Assembly: GCF_002844375.1 (NCBI RefSeq)
Contig: NZ_CP024199.1
Coordinates: forward strand, 1,252,001-1,316,000
Direction: 5' to 3'
DNA from: Thalassospira marina
Lineage (GTDB): Bacteria > Pseudomonadota > Alphaproteobacteria > Rhodospirillales > Thalassospiraceae
DNA: 64,000 nucleotides
Positions 47,765-57,527 of this stretch are shown here, one piece after another. How positions within the stretch are numbered: the stretch's first letter is position 1; every line of letters starts with the position of its first letter. The notes under the pieces are model-generated. The model had not been told where the DNA came from, made no database searches, and saw nothing but the letters and a program-made list of their open reading frames with translations. A program made the position numbers and the translations under genes.

Positions 47765-49846
47765 ATGGTACAACGTACTCCGATCTCTCGGTATCGCAAT
47801 ATCGGCATCATGGCGCACATTGATGCCGGTAAAACCACGACAACCGAGCGAATTCTATTCTACACCGGCAAGTCCTACAAAATCGGCGAAGTCCATGACG
47901 GCGCCGCTACGATGGACTGGATGGAACAGGAACAGGAACGCGGCATTACGATTACGTCTGCTGCGACGACCTGCTTCTGGAAAGATCACCGCATTAACAT
48001 CATCGACACCCCGGGCCACGTTGACTTCACCATTGAAGTTGAACGTTCGCTCCGCGTGCTCGACGGTGCTTGTGCCGTGTTTGACGCAGTTTCCGGCGTT
48101 GAGCCGCAGACCGAAACCGTATGGCGCCAGGCTGACAAATACCACGTCCCGCGGATGTGCTTTGTCAACAAGATGGACCGTACCGGCGCGGACTTCTTCC
48201 GTTGCGTTGAAATGATGAAAGAACGTCTCGGTGCCAACACGGCTGTGTTGCAGCTGCCGATTGGTTCCGAAGCAGAATTCGAAGGTGTTGTCGATCTGGT
48301 TCGCAACAAGGAAATCGTCTGGAAAGACGAATCCCTGGGCGCCGAGTTCGAATACCGCGATGTTCGCGAATCCCTGGTTGACCAGGCGAACGAATATCGT
48401 GAAGCCCTGATCGAAGCTGCCGTCGAATTCGACGAAGAAGTCATGGAAGCGTATCTGGAAGGCGACATGCCGTCCGAAGAAACGCTGATCGCCTGTATCC
48501 GTAAGGGTACCCTGGCTTCCAAGCTGGTCCCGGTTCTGCTCGGTACTGCGTTCAAGAACAAAGGCGTTCAGCCGCTTCTTGATGCTGTTATCGATTACAT
48601 GCCGGCTCCGGATGACATCACCGATGTTCGCGGCGTCAAGCCGAACACCGAAGATGAACCCGATTCACGTCCGCTGAATGACGAAGCACCGTTCTCGGCG
48701 CTGGCATTCAAGATCATGAGCGACCCGTTTGTTGGTTCTCTGACCTTCATCCGTATTTACTCGGGTGTTCTTGATGCCGGTTCGTACGTTCTGAACTCCG
48801 TTAAGGAGAAGAAAGAACGTATCGGTCGTATGCTGCTTATGCATTCAAACAACCGTGAAGAAATCAAATACGCCTGCTCGGGTGACATCGTGGCACTGGT
48901 CGGTATGAAAGATACCACCACCGGTGATACGCTTTGCGATCCGGCCAAGCCGATCATTCTGGAACGCATGGAGTTCCCGGATCCCGTTATCGAAATTGCT
49001 GTTGAGCCGAAAACCAAGGCTGACCAGGAAAAGATGGGTCTGGCACTCGCACGTCTGGCACAGGAAGATCCGTCTTTCCGCGTCAAGACCGACCACGAAT
49101 CCGGCCAGACCGTGATTTCGGGCATGGGCGAACTGCACCTCGACATTATCGTCGACCGTATGAAGCGTGAATTCAAGGTCGAAGCTAACGTTGGCGCGCC
49201 GCAGGTTGCCTATCGCGAAACCATTTCGCAGCAGGTCGATATCGACTACACCCACAAGAAGCAGTCTGGTGGTTCGGGTCAGTTCGCCCGTATCAAGTTG
49301 ACCTTCACGCCGGGTGAGCCGGGCAGCGGGTTCTCCTTCACCGATACCGTCGTTGGCGGTAACGTTCCGAAGGAATACATCCCCGGTGTTGCCAAGGGTC
49401 TCGAAAGCTCGCTGCCGAATGGCGTTATCGCGGGCTTCCCGGTTACCGACCTTTCCATCACCCTGACCGACGGTGCATACCACGACGTCGACTCCAGCGT
49501 GATGGCCTTCGAAATCGCTGCACGTGCCGCCTTCCGTGAAGGTCTCGCAAAAGCTCGCCCGAAGCTTCTCGAGCCGATCATGAAGGTTGAAGTCGTGACC
49601 CCTGAAGAATACATGGGCGACATCATTGGCGACCTGAACAGCCGTCGTGGCCAGGTTCGTGACATGGACTCTCGCGGTATCGCGCGCGTCGTCACGGCTT
49701 TTGTCCCGCTGGCAAACATGTTCGGTTACGTCAACACGCTGCGTTCCATGTCGCAGGGCCGCGCCCAGTTCGTCATGCAGTTCGATCATTACGCCGACGT
49801 GCCGCAGGCTGTCGCGGACGAAGTCCGTGCCAAATCGGCCGGTTAA
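47765..49846 (+). CDS. fusA: Elongation factor G
   Basis: 693 residues. Translocation GTPase: AHIDAGKTT near 17-25, DTPGHVDF, NKMD, plus domains II-V. Second in size in the str operon, 27 bases after rpsG. Confidence 0.98.
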   Translation: MVQRTPISRYRNIGIMAHIDAGKTTTTERILFYTGKSYKIGEVHDGAATMDWMEQEQERGITITSAATTCFWKDHRINIIDTPGHVDFTIEVERSLRVLDGACAVFDAVSGVEPQTETVWRQADKYHVPRMCFVNKMDRTGADFFRCVEMMKERLGANTAVLQLPIGSEAEFEGVVDLVRNKEIVWKDESLGAEFEYRDVRESLVDQANEYREALIEAAVEFDEEVMEAYLEGDMPSEETLIACIRKGTLASKLVPVLLGTAFKNKGVQPLLDAVIDYMPAPDDITDVRGVKPNTEDEPDSRPLNDEAPFSALAFKIMSDPFVGSLTFIRIYSGVLDAGSYVLNSVKEKKERIGRMLLMHSNNREEIKYACSGDIVALVGMKDTTTGDTLCDPAKPIILERMEFPDPVIEIAVEPKTKADQEKMGLALARLAQEDPSFRVKTDHESGQTVISGMGELHLDIIVDRMKREFKVEANVGAPQVAYRETISQQVDIDYTHKKQSGGSGQFARIKLTFTPGEPGSGFSFTDTVVGGNVPKEYIPGVAKGLESSLPNGVIAGFPVTDLSITLTDGAYHDVDSSVMAFEIAARAAFREGLAKARPKLLEPIMKVEVVTPEEYMGDIIGDLNSRRGQVRDMDSRGIARVVTAFVPLANMFGYVNTLRSMSQGRAQFVMQFDHYADVPQAVADEVRAKSAG

Positions 49847-49875
49847 GGCGAAGCTAGGAATAAACGGAGTTTAAA

Positions 49876-51066
49876 ATGGCTAAAGAAAAATTTGCGCGTA
49901 CAAAGCCGCACGTCAACGTTGGCACCGTCGGCCACGTTGACCACGGTAAAACCACGCTGACCGCAGCGATCACCAAAGTTCTTGCAGAGCAGGGCGGTGC
50001 ATCGTTCCAGGACTACAGCATGATCGACAAAGCACCGGAAGAGAAAGCTCGTGGTATCACGATCTCGACCGCGCACGTCGAATATGAAACCGAAAACCGC
50101 CACTATGCGCACGTCGATTGCCCGGGCCACGCTGACTATGTGAAGAACATGATCACCGGTGCTGCCCAGATGGACGGTGGCATTCTCGTTGTTTCGGCTG
50201 CTGACGGCCCCATGCCGCAGACCCGTGAGCACATCCTGCTTGCACGCCAGGTTGGCGTTCCGGCACTGGTCGTGTTCATGAACAAGGTTGACCAGGTTGA
50301 CGACGAAGAGCTGCTCGAACTCGTCGAAATGGAAATCCGCGAACTTCTGTCTTCCTACGACTTCCCGGGCGACGATATTCCGATCGTCAAGGGTTCGGCT
50401 CTTGCTGCACTTGAAGGTCGTGATGACGAAATCGGCAAGAACGCGATTCTCGAGCTGATGAAAGCCGTTGACGATTACATCCCGGCTCCGGATCGTCCGA
50501 AAGACCGTCCGTTCCTGATGCCGATCGAAGACGTGTTCTCGATTTCGGGTCGTGGTACCGTTGTTACCGGCCGTGTTGAAACCGGTATCGTCAAGGTTGG
50601 TGAAGAAGTCGAAATCGTCGGCATCAAAGCAACCGTTAAAACCACCGTTACCGGCGTTGAAATGTTCCGCAAGCTGCTCGACCAGGGCGAAGCTGGCGAC
50701 AACATCGGCGCGCTGCTGCGTGGCACCAAGCGTGAAGACGTCGAACGTGGCCAGGTTCTGGCACATGTTGGCTCGATCAACCCGCACACCAAATTCCAGG
50801 CAGAAGCCTACATCCTGACGAAGGATGAAGGTGGCCGTCACACGCCGTTCTTCTCGAACTACCGTCCGCAGTTCTACTTCCGTACGACTGACGTGACCGG
50901 TTCGATCGAACTGCCGGAAGGCACCGAAATGGTGATGCCGGGCGACAACGTTCAGATGACCGCCACCCTGATCGCGCCGATCGCGATGGACGAAGGTCTG
51001 CGTTTCGCAATCCGTGAAGGCGGTCGTACCGTCGGCGCGGGCGTCGTTGCCAAGATCATCGAATAA
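49876..51066 (+). CDS. tuf: Elongation factor Tu, copy 2
   Basis: 396 residues with the same protein sequence as the copy at 33062. This is the str-operon copy. 29 bases separate it from fusA, with GGAG upstream of ATG. The two genes differ by synonymous changes, mostly near the ends and in isolated third codon positions. Confidence 0.98.
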   Translation: MAKEKFARTKPHVNVGTVGHVDHGKTTLTAAITKVLAEQGGASFQDYSMIDKAPEEKARGITISTAHVEYETENRHYAHVDCPGHADYVKNMITGAAQMDGGILVVSAADGPMPQTREHILLARQVGVPALVVFMNKVDQVDDEELLELVEMEIRELLSSYDFPGDDIPIVKGSALAALEGRDDEIGKNAILELMKAVDDYIPAPDRPKDRPFLMPIEDVFSISGRGTVVTGRVETGIVKVGEEVEIVGIKATVKTTVTGVEMFRKLLDQGEAGDNIGALLRGTKREDVERGQVLAHVGSINPHTKFQAEAYILTKDEGGRHTPFFSNYRPQFYFRTTDVTGSIELPEGTEMVMPGDNVQMTATLIAPIAMDEGLRFAIREGGRTVGAGVVAKIIE

Positions 51067-51084
51067 TTTTCCTTGATCTTTGTG

Positions 51085-51121
51085 TCGCGGGCGGCTACAT
51101 AAGCCGCCCGCGATACTTTTT
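51085..51121 (+). terminator. Terminator of the str operon
   Basis: A perfect 12-bp stem (51085-51096 with 51102-51113), ACATA loop, TAC, then T5. It would separate str from S10 transcription; some read-through is likely because no clear S10 promoter is seen. Confidence 0.85.
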
Positions 51122-51131
51122 GCGGCAATCG

Positions 51132-51145
51132 TCAACTCCAGTTGA
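51132..51145. promoter_or_regulatory. Small palindrome before rpsJ
   Basis: TCAACT-CC-AGTTGA, 40 bases upstream of rpsJ. Operator or leader hairpin; no further evidence. Confidence 0.3.
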
Positions 51146-51184
51146 GGGGCCGGTGTCCTTTTGAGGGCTCCGGTACATAATTAC

Positions 51185-51493
51185 ATGGATAGTCAGAACA
51201 TTCGCATTCGCCTGAAGGCGTTTGACCATCGCGTGCTGGACCAGTCCACGCGCGAGATCGTCAATACGGCGAAGCGCACTGGCGCAGAGGTCCGCGGCCC
51301 GATTCCGCTGCCGACCCGCATTGAGAAATACACTGTTCTGCGGTCTCCGCACATTGACAAAAAGTCACGTGAACAGTTCGAAATCCGTACGCACAAGCGT
51401 CTTCTCGACATTGTCGACCCGACTCCGCAAACCGTTGATGCTCTGATGAAGCTCGACCTTGCGGCCGGTGTTGACGTCGAGATCAAGCTTTAA
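51185..51493 (+). CDS. rpsJ: 30S ribosomal protein S10
   Basis: 102 residues (MDSQNIRIRLKAFDHRVL). ATG 51185 is the family start; in-frame start at 51161 has no support. Also the NusE transcription factor. Head of the S10 operon. The ribosome binding site is poor. Confidence 0.96.
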   Translation: MDSQNIRIRLKAFDHRVLDQSTREIVNTAKRTGAEVRGPIPLPTRIEKYTVLRSPHIDKKSREQFEIRTHKRLLDIVDPTPQTVDALMKLDLAAGVDVEIKL

Positions 51494-51509
51494 TCGGGAG
51501 TAAGCCGCA

Positions 51510-52223
51510 ATGCGTAGTGGACTTATTACCCAGAAAGTCGGCATGACCCGCATCTTCACCGATGAGGGTGTGCATATTCCTGTGACCGTCCTGAAGGTTG
51601 ATAACCTGCAGGTCGTTGCAAACCGTACCAATGATGTCGACGGTTACGTCGCCGTACAGCTGGGTTACGGCAAGGCAAAAGTTAAAAACGTATCGAAGCC
51701 GATGCGTGGTCACTTTGCCAAAGCAAAAGTCGAACCGAAAGCCAAGCTCGTCGAATTCCGCGTCAGCGAAGACGGCCTGATTGAAGTTGGCGCTGAACTT
51801 TCAGCCGCTCACTTCCTCGAAGGTCAGTATGTTGACGTTATCGGGACCTCGATCGGTAAAGGTTTTGCCGGTGCGATGAAGCGTCACAACTTCGGTGGTC
51901 TGCGTGCGTCGCACGGTGTGTCTGTTTCGCACCGTTCGCATGGTTCCACTGGTCAGTGCCAGGATCCGGGCCGCGTCTTCAAAGGTAAGAAGATGGCTGG
52001 TCACCTCGGTGCTGCCCGCGTCACCGTTCAGAGCCTGAAGGTCGTTTCGACCGACGCTGACAAAGGTCTGGTTCTGGTTCACGGTGCTGTTCCGGGTCAC
52101 CAGGGCGCCTATGTCCTTGTCAAGGATGCCGTGAAACGCGCTGCACCGGAAGGTCTGCCGTTCCCGGCCGCGCTTAAGGGTGCTGCCCCGGTTGCTGAAG
52201 CTGCCGCCGAGGATAAGGAATAA
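51510..52223 (+). CDS. rplC: 50S ribosomal protein L3
   Basis: 237 residues, a little longer than E. coli L3 (about 209) owing to an acidic/Ala-rich C-terminal tail (APVAEAAAEDKE). GGGAG precedes ATG 51510. Confidence 0.97.
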   Translation: MRSGLITQKVGMTRIFTDEGVHIPVTVLKVDNLQVVANRTNDVDGYVAVQLGYGKAKVKNVSKPMRGHFAKAKVEPKAKLVEFRVSEDGLIEVGAELSAAHFLEGQYVDVIGTSIGKGFAGAMKRHNFGGLRASHGVSVSHRSHGSTGQCQDPGRVFKGKKMAGHLGAARVTVQSLKVVSTDADKGLVLVHGAVPGHQGAYVLVKDAVKRAAPEGLPFPAALKGAAPVAEAAAEDKE

Positions 52224-52228
52224 GCATC

Positions 52229-52849
52229 ATGAAGCTCGACGTATTGAACCTGGACGCTTCCAGCGCCGGCAACATTGATCTTGCAGAAGAGATCTTCGGC
52301 CTGGAAGTTCGTCGTGACATTCTTCACCGCATGGTGACCTGGCAGCTGGCGAAACGCCGTGCCGGTACCCACAAGGTTAAAGAAAAAAGCGAAATCTCTG
52401 CGACCACGAAAAAGTTCGTTCGCCAGAAGGGCAGTGGCGGTGCACGTCACGGTTCCCGCAAGGCCGTTCAGTTCCGTGGTGGTGGTGTAGCGCATGGTCC
52501 GCGCGTTCGTGACCATTCGCACGATCTGACCAAGAAATTCCGCAAGCTCGCGCTGAAAACCGCTCTGTCGGCCAAAGCGAAAGACGGCAAGCTTGTCGTC
52601 CTCGACAGCGCGGATTTCTCGGAATCCAAAACCAAGGCTCTGGCCGTTGCTTTTAACAAGCTCGGTTGGAAATCGGCACTCATCATCGACGGTGCATCGG
52701 TCAACGAAGGTTTTGCTCGCGCAGCGCGCAACATCCCGCAGATCGACGTTCTGCCGCAGGTTGGTGCCAACGTCTATGACATCCTGCGCCGTGACACCCT
52801 GGTGCTGACCAAGGGTGCGGTCGAAGCGTTGGAGGCACGTCTCAAATGA
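52229..52849 (+). CDS. rplD: 50S ribosomal protein L4
   Basis: 206 residues with the extended loop TGTRKQKGSGGAR-like stretch (here KFVRQKGSGGARHGSRK) that lines the exit tunnel. L4 regulates S10 mRNA in enterobacteria. Its stop overlaps rplW by 4 bases. Confidence 0.97.
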   Translation: MKLDVLNLDASSAGNIDLAEEIFGLEVRRDILHRMVTWQLAKRRAGTHKVKEKSEISATTKKFVRQKGSGGARHGSRKAVQFRGGGVAHGPRVRDHSHDLTKKFRKLALKTALSAKAKDGKLVVLDSADFSESKTKALAVAFNKLGWKSALIIDGASVNEGFARAARNIPQIDVLPQVGANVYDILRRDTLVLTKGAVEALEARLK

Positions 52850-53148
52850 CGATCATCAGCAAAGAGCGGATGTACGAAGTCATCCGCGCCCCGCATATTA
52901 CTGAAAAGTCGACGCTGATTTCTGAACACAACGCTGTTGCGTTCAAAGTCGCTATCGACGCCACCAAGCCGGAAATCAAGGCTGCTGTGGAAGGTCTGTT
53001 CGGGGTGAAGGTCAAGGCGGTTAACACCTCAGTGGTGAAAGGCAAGACCAAGCGTTTTCGTGGTACTGCCGGCCGTCGGAGTGATTTCAAGAAAGCGATG
53101 GTTACCCTCGAAGAGGGTCAGTCCATCGACGTGACGACGGGAATCTAA
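52846..53148 (+). CDS. rplW: 50S ribosomal protein L23
   Basis: 100 residues (YEVIRAPHITEKSTLI near the start). Docking site at the tunnel exit for trigger factor and SRP. Translationally coupled to rplD. Confidence 0.97.
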   Translation: MTIISKERMYEVIRAPHITEKSTLISEHNAVAFKVAIDATKPEIKAAVEGLFGVKVKAVNTSVVKGKTKRFRGTAGRRSDFKKAMVTLEEGQSIDVTTGI

Positions 53149-53152
53149 GACA

Positions 53153-53980
53153 ATGGCTTTGAAGAAGTTTAAACCAACATCTCCTGGTCGCCGTCAGCTG
53201 GTTCTTGTCGATCGCTCCGATCTCCACAAGGGCAAGCCGATCAAAGCGCTGACCGAAGGTCTGCGCAAGAAAGGCGGCCGTAACAACGCAGGTCGTATCA
53301 CTGCCCGTCGTATCGGTGGTGGTCACAAGCGTCGTTACCGTATTATCGACTTCAAACGTAACAAGTTTGATGTTGTCGGTACGGTCGAACGTCTGGAATA
53401 CGATCCGAACCGTACGGCGTTCATCGCCCTGGTTCGTTATTCCGACGACGAACTGGCCTACATCCTCGCACCGCAGCGTCTCGCAGTTGGCGACCAGATT
53501 GTCGCTTCCGACCGCGTAGACATCAAGCCGGGTAATGCCGCACCGCTGAAGAATATTCCGGTCGGTACCATCGTCCATAACGTCGAACTGAAAGCCGGTA
53601 AAGGTGGTCAGGTCGCACGTTCGGCAGGCGCCTATGTGCAGCTTGTCGGTAAGGACCAGGGTTACGCCCAGCTGAAGCTGTCCTCCGGTGAAGTGCGTTT
53701 GGTTCGTGGTGAATGCATGGCAACGATTGGTGCCGTGTCCAACCAGGACCAGCAGAATACGAATCTTGGTAAGGCTGGCCGTAATCGCTGGCTTGGCAAG
53801 CGTCCGTCGGTTCGTGGTGTTGCCATGAACCCGATCGATCACCCGCATGGTGGTGGTGAAGGCCGTACTTCGGGTGGTCGTCACCCGGTTACGCCTTGGG
53901 GCAAGCCGACCAAGGGTAAACGCACCCGCTCGAACAAAAAGACTGACGCGCTCATCATGCGCCGTCGTCACAAGAGCTAA
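53153..53980 (+). CDS. rplB: 50S ribosomal protein L2
   Basis: 275 residues. Peptidyl-transferase-centre protein with the conserved C-terminal NPIDHPHGGGEGRTSGGRHP motif containing the key histidine. Confidence 0.98.
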   Translation: MALKKFKPTSPGRRQLVLVDRSDLHKGKPIKALTEGLRKKGGRNNAGRITARRIGGGHKRRYRIIDFKRNKFDVVGTVERLEYDPNRTAFIALVRYSDDELAYILAPQRLAVGDQIVASDRVDIKPGNAAPLKNIPVGTIVHNVELKAGKGGQVARSAGAYVQLVGKDQGYAQLKLSSGEVRLVRGECMATIGAVSNQDQQNTNLGKAGRNRWLGKRPSVRGVAMNPIDHPHGGGEGRTSGGRHPVTPWGKPTKGKRTRSNKKTDALIMRRRHKS

Positions 53981-53996
53981 CGGAGGAGGCTAGACA

Positions 53997-54275
53997 ATGG
54001 CGCGTTCCGTTTGGAAGGGTCCGTTTGTTGACGGATACCTTCTTAAGAAAGCCGATACAGTCCGTGCCTCTGGCCGGAATGAGGTAATTAAGACCTGGTC
54101 GCGGCGCTCGACGATTCTGCCGCAGTTCGTAGGCCTCACTTTTGGGGTTTACAATGGCCAGAAGTTTCTTCCGGTACTCGTGACCGAAGACATGATTGGT
54201 CACAAGTTCGGTGAATTCTCGCCGACCCGGACCTATTATGGTCATGCGGCCGACAAAAAGGCGAAGAGGAAGTAA
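53997..54275 (+). CDS. rpsS: 30S ribosomal protein S19
   Basis: 92 residues (MARSVWKGPFVDGYLL). Binds with S13 in the 30S head. CGGAGGAGG precedes the start. Confidence 0.97.
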   Translation: MARSVWKGPFVDGYLLKKADTVRASGRNEVIKTWSRRSTILPQFVGLTFGVYNGQKFLPVLVTEDMIGHKFGEFSPTRTYYGHAADKKAKRK

Positions 54276-54277
54276 CG

Positions 54278-54658
54278 ATGGGTAAGAAAGCTGACATCCG
54301 TCGGCTGGCGGATAACGAGGCTGCGGCTTCGCTCCGGGCAGTACGCATTTCCCCGCGTAAGCTCAACCTCGTCGCCGAGTCGATTCGTGGTAAGAAGGCC
54401 GAAACTGCTTTGGCAGAACTGACCTTCTCCAACAAGCGTATTTCGAACGACGTCAAGAAGCTGCTGGAATCGGCGATTGCTAACGCCGAAAACAACCACC
54501 AGCTTGACGTTGACCGTCTGTACGTCAAGGAAGCGACTGTTGGTAAGGCATTTGTGATGAAACGCTGGCGTGCCCGTGCTCGTGGCCGCGTTGGCAAGAT
54601 CATTAAGCCGTTCTCCAACATCCGCATCGTTGTTTGCGAACGTGAGGGGGCCGAGTAA
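54278..54658 (+). CDS. rplV: 50S ribosomal protein L22
   Basis: 126 residues. Its beta-hairpin (near VMKRWRARARGRVGKI) reaches the exit tunnel. 2 bases after rpsS and one-base overlap with rpsC. Confidence 0.97.
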   Translation: MGKKADIRRLADNEAAASLRAVRISPRKLNLVAESIRGKKAETALAELTFSNKRISNDVKKLLESAIANAENNHQLDVDRLYVKEATVGKAFVMKRWRARARGRVGKIIKPFSNIRIVVCEREGAE

Positions 54659-55344
54659 TGGGTCAGAAAGTTAATCCGATCGGCCTGCGCGTTGGCATCA
54701 ACCGTACCTGGGACTCCCGCTGGTACGCCAACAAGGCTGATTTTGCCGGTCTTCTTCACGAAGACCTGGCGATCCGCAAATTCATCATGGAGCGCCTCAA
54801 GCAAGCTGGCGTTGCCAAGGTGGTTATCGAACGTCCTGCGAAGAAAGCCCGTATTTCGATCCACAGCGCCCGTCCGGGTGTTGTGATCGGCAAGAAGGGC
54901 CAGGACATCGAAAAGCTCAAGAATGATCTGCAGAAGCTGGCAAATGCCGAAGTGCAGGTTAACATCATCGAAATCCGCAAGCCGGAAATCGATGCCAAGC
55001 TGGTCGCTGACAACATTGCCCAGCAGCTTGAGCGCCGCGTTTCCTTCCGTCGCGCCATGAAGCGGTCGGTTCAGAATGCCATGCGTCTCGGCGCTGGTGG
55101 TGTTCGAATCAACGCTGCAGGGCGTCTCGGTGGGGCTGAAATTGCTCGTACCGAATGGTATCGTGAAGGTCGCGTTCCGCTGCACACTCTGCGTGCGGAT
55201 ATCGATTATGGCACTTCGGAAGCACACACCACCTATGGTGTTTGCGGTCTGAAGGTCTGGATCTTCAAGGGCGAAATCATGGCTCATGATCCGTTGGCTT
55301 CCGAGCGCCGTGCGCTCGAGTCGGCTGGTTCAGGCCGTAAGTAA
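54658..55344 (+). CDS. rpsC: 30S ribosomal protein S3
   Basis: 228 residues, with a KH domain (PGVVIGKKGQDIEKL) and the C-terminal domain of the mRNA entry helicase site. TAATG coupling to rplV. Confidence 0.97.
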   Translation: MGQKVNPIGLRVGINRTWDSRWYANKADFAGLLHEDLAIRKFIMERLKQAGVAKVVIERPAKKARISIHSARPGVVIGKKGQDIEKLKNDLQKLANAEVQVNIIEIRKPEIDAKLVADNIAQQLERRVSFRRAMKRSVQNAMRLGAGGVRINAAGRLGGAEIARTEWYREGRVPLHTLRADIDYGTSEAHTTYGVCGLKVWIFKGEIMAHDPLASERRALESAGSGRK

Positions 55345-55356
55345 GGAGATAGAAAG

Positions 55357-55776
55357 ATGCTTTCTCCGAAACGCACAAAGTTCCGTAAAGCCCACAAGGG
55401 ACGCCTGAAAGGCGAAGCAAAAGGCGGTACGGATCTTAATTTCGGCGCTTATGGCTTGAAAGCGTTGGAACCGGAGCGTATAACGGCGCGTCAGATCGAA
55501 GCGGCTCGCCGCGCGATCACCCGTCACATCCGCCGTCAAGGCCGGGTGTGGATCCGCGTTTTTCCGGATCTTCCGGTTTCGCAAAAGCCTGCTGAAGTTC
55601 GTCAGGGTAAAGGTAAGGGTTCTGTCGAATATTGGGCAGCCCGCGTCAAACCCGGCCGGATTATGTTTGAACTTGACGGTGTTCCGCTGGATCTTGCACG
55701 TCGTGCTTTCGAGCTCGCTTCGGCAAAATTGCCGATCAAGACCAAGTTTGTCACGCGTCTTGGTGAAGGGGAGTAA
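55357..55776 (+). CDS. rplP: 50S ribosomal protein L16
   Basis: 139 residues (MLSPKRTKFRKAHKGRLKG). Organises the A-site. AAGGAG precedes ATG 55357. Confidence 0.97.
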   Translation: MLSPKRTKFRKAHKGRLKGEAKGGTDLNFGAYGLKALEPERITARQIEAARRAITRHIRRQGRVWIRVFPDLPVSQKPAEVRQGKGKGSVEYWAARVKPGRIMFELDGVPLDLARRAFELASAKLPIKTKFVTRLGEGE

Positions 55777-55782
55777 TTGGTG

Positions 55783-55983
55783 ATGAAAGTTGCTGATCTC
55801 CGCGCTAAAAGCGCTGATGAGCTGAAGGAAATGCTGCTCGATCTGCGGAAGGAATCGTTTAATATGCGGTTCCAGCAGGCGACCGGGCAGTTCGAGAATA
55901 CTGCGCGGGTCCGTCAGGTCCGTCGTGATATTGCCCGCATCAAAACCCTTCTCGGTAACGAGAAGGGTGCGAGCGCGGCCTAA
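55783..55983 (+). CDS. rpmC: 50S ribosomal protein L29
   Basis: 66 residues, two-helix protein at the tunnel exit. ATG 55783 is preferred for its spacing from GGGGAG in the end of rplP; TTG 55777 and GTG 55780 just before it are also in frame. Confidence 0.95.
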   Translation: MKVADLRAKSADELKEMLLDLRKESFNMRFQQATGQFENTARVRQVRRDIARIKTLLGNEKGASAA

Positions 55984-56009
55984 CAGGACACGCATAGGAG
56001 TTAAGACAC

Positions 56010-56243
56010 ATGCCGAGGCGTGTATTGCAGGGGACAGTCGTTTCGACCAAAAACGACAAGACTGTGGTGGTCCGTGTGGAACGCCAGGTCATGCACCCGC
56101 TGTATAAAAAGTACGTGCGCAAGTCGAAGAAATTCCACGCGCATGATGAAGAGAACCGCTTCAAGACGGGTGACGTCGTTCGTATTCGCGAATGCCGGCC
56201 GATCTCGAAACTGAAGTCTTGGGAAGTAGTGGTCGAGGATTGA
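56010..56243 (+). CDS. rpsQ: 30S ribosomal protein S17
   Basis: 77 residues (MPRRVLQGTVVSTKNDKT), OB-fold primary 16S rRNA binder. TAGGAG upstream of the start. Confidence 0.97.
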   Translation: MPRRVLQGTVVSTKNDKTVVVRVERQVMHPLYKKYVRKSKKFHAHDEENRFKTGDVVRIRECRPISKLKSWEVVVED

Positions 56244-56277
56244 GTCCTCAGCCCAATTATAGTCAAGGGGTAAACCC

Positions 56278-56646
56278 ATGATCCAGATGCAGTCCAATCT
56301 GGACGTCGCCGACAACAGCGGCGCTCGCCGTGTCCAGTGCATCAAGGTGCTGGGCGGCTCGAAGCGTAAAACCGCCAATGTTGGTGATGTTATCGTGGTT
56401 TCCGTCAAGGAAGCCATCCCGCGCGGTCGTGTAAAGAAGGGTGCAGTCCACAAGGCTGTTATCGTTCGTACCGCAAAGGAAATTCGCCGCTCTGACGGGT
56501 CTGCGATCCGTTTCGACCGTAACGCTGCCGTGTTGATCAACAACAATGGTGAGCCGATCGGTACGCGTATTTTTGGCCCGGTAACCCGTGAACTTCGTTC
56601 GCGTGGTTACATGAAGATCATTTCGCTCGCTCCGGAGGTGCTGTAA
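56278..56646 (+). CDS. rplN: 50S ribosomal protein L14
   Basis: 122 residues (MIQMQSNLDVADNSGARR), first gene of the classic spc unit. One-base overlap with rplX. Confidence 0.97.
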   Translation: MIQMQSNLDVADNSGARRVQCIKVLGGSKRKTANVGDVIVVSVKEAIPRGRVKKGAVHKAVIVRTAKEIRRSDGSAIRFDRNAAVLINNNGEPIGTRIFGPVTRELRSRGYMKIISLAPEVL

Positions 56647-56963
56647 TGGCTGCCAAAATTAAAAAGGGTGATCGCGTTATTGTTCTGACGGGCAAAGACA
56701 AGGGTAAAACCGGCGAAGTCATCGCCGCTTTCCCTGCCGAAGACAAGGTTCTGGTCCAGGGCGTGAATCTGGTGAAACGTCACCAGCGCGCAACTGGCGC
56801 CGATACCGGTGGCATCGTCGAGAAGGAAGCGAAAATCAACGTTTCCAACGTCGCGATTGTTGATCCTAAAGAAAACAAGCCGACCCGCGTCGGTTTCAAG
56901 ACCCTCGATGATGGTCGCAAGGTTCGCGTTGCGAAGCTCAGCGGCGAAGTCATCGACAACTGA
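56646..56963 (+). CDS. rplX: 50S ribosomal protein L24
   Basis: 105 residues with an N-terminal KOW motif (IKKGDRVIVLTGKDKGKTGEV). Assembly initiator of the large subunit. Confidence 0.97.
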   Translation: MAAKIKKGDRVIVLTGKDKGKTGEVIAAFPAEDKVLVQGVNLVKRHQRATGADTGGIVEKEAKINVSNVAIVDPKENKPTRVGFKTLDDGRKVRVAKLSGEVIDN

Positions 56964-56974
56964 GGGACGGAAAA

Positions 56975-57514
56975 ATGACGCGCCTGCGCGAACATTATAA
57001 GTCAGTGGTGCGTGACGCACTCCAGAAAGAATTCTCTTACGAGAATGTGATGGAGATTCCGCGCCTCGAAAAGATCGTGATCAATATGGGTGTCGGCGAC
57101 GCCACCCAGGATCGCAAAAAGCTGGAAGGTGCAGCTGCGGACCTCGCAGCCATCACCGGTCAGAAACCGATCTTCACCAAAGCGAAAAAGTCCGTTGCGG
57201 CTTTCAAGCTGCGTGAAGGTATGAACATCGGTTGTAAAGTGACCCTGCGTCGCGACCGTATGTTCGAATTCCTGGATCGTCTGGTAACGATCGCGCTGCC
57301 GCGCGTTCGTGACTTCCGCGGTCTGAACAAGAAATCCTTCGACGGTCGTGGCAACTTCGCCATGGGCCTCAAGGAGCAGTTTGTTTTTCCTGAAGTCGAA
57401 TATGACAAAGTCGATTCGGTCCGCGGGATGGACATTATCATTTGTACCACGGCTAAGTCCGACAGCGAAGCTCTTGCCCTTCTTAAGGGTTTTGATCTTC
57501 CGTTCGGAAACTAA
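56975..57514 (+). CDS. rplE: 50S ribosomal protein L5
   Basis: 179 residues (MTRLREHYKSVVRDAL), 5S rRNA-binding protein of the central protuberance. Confidence 0.97.
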   Translation: MTRLREHYKSVVRDALQKEFSYENVMEIPRLEKIVINMGVGDATQDRKKLEGAAADLAAITGQKPIFTKAKKSVAAFKLREGMNIGCKVTLRRDRMFEFLDRLVTIALPRVRDFRGLNKKSFDGRGNFAMGLKEQFVFPEVEYDKVDSVRGMDIIICTTAKSDSEALALLKGFDLPFGN

Positions 57515-57527
57515 CGGAGGTTGGCCC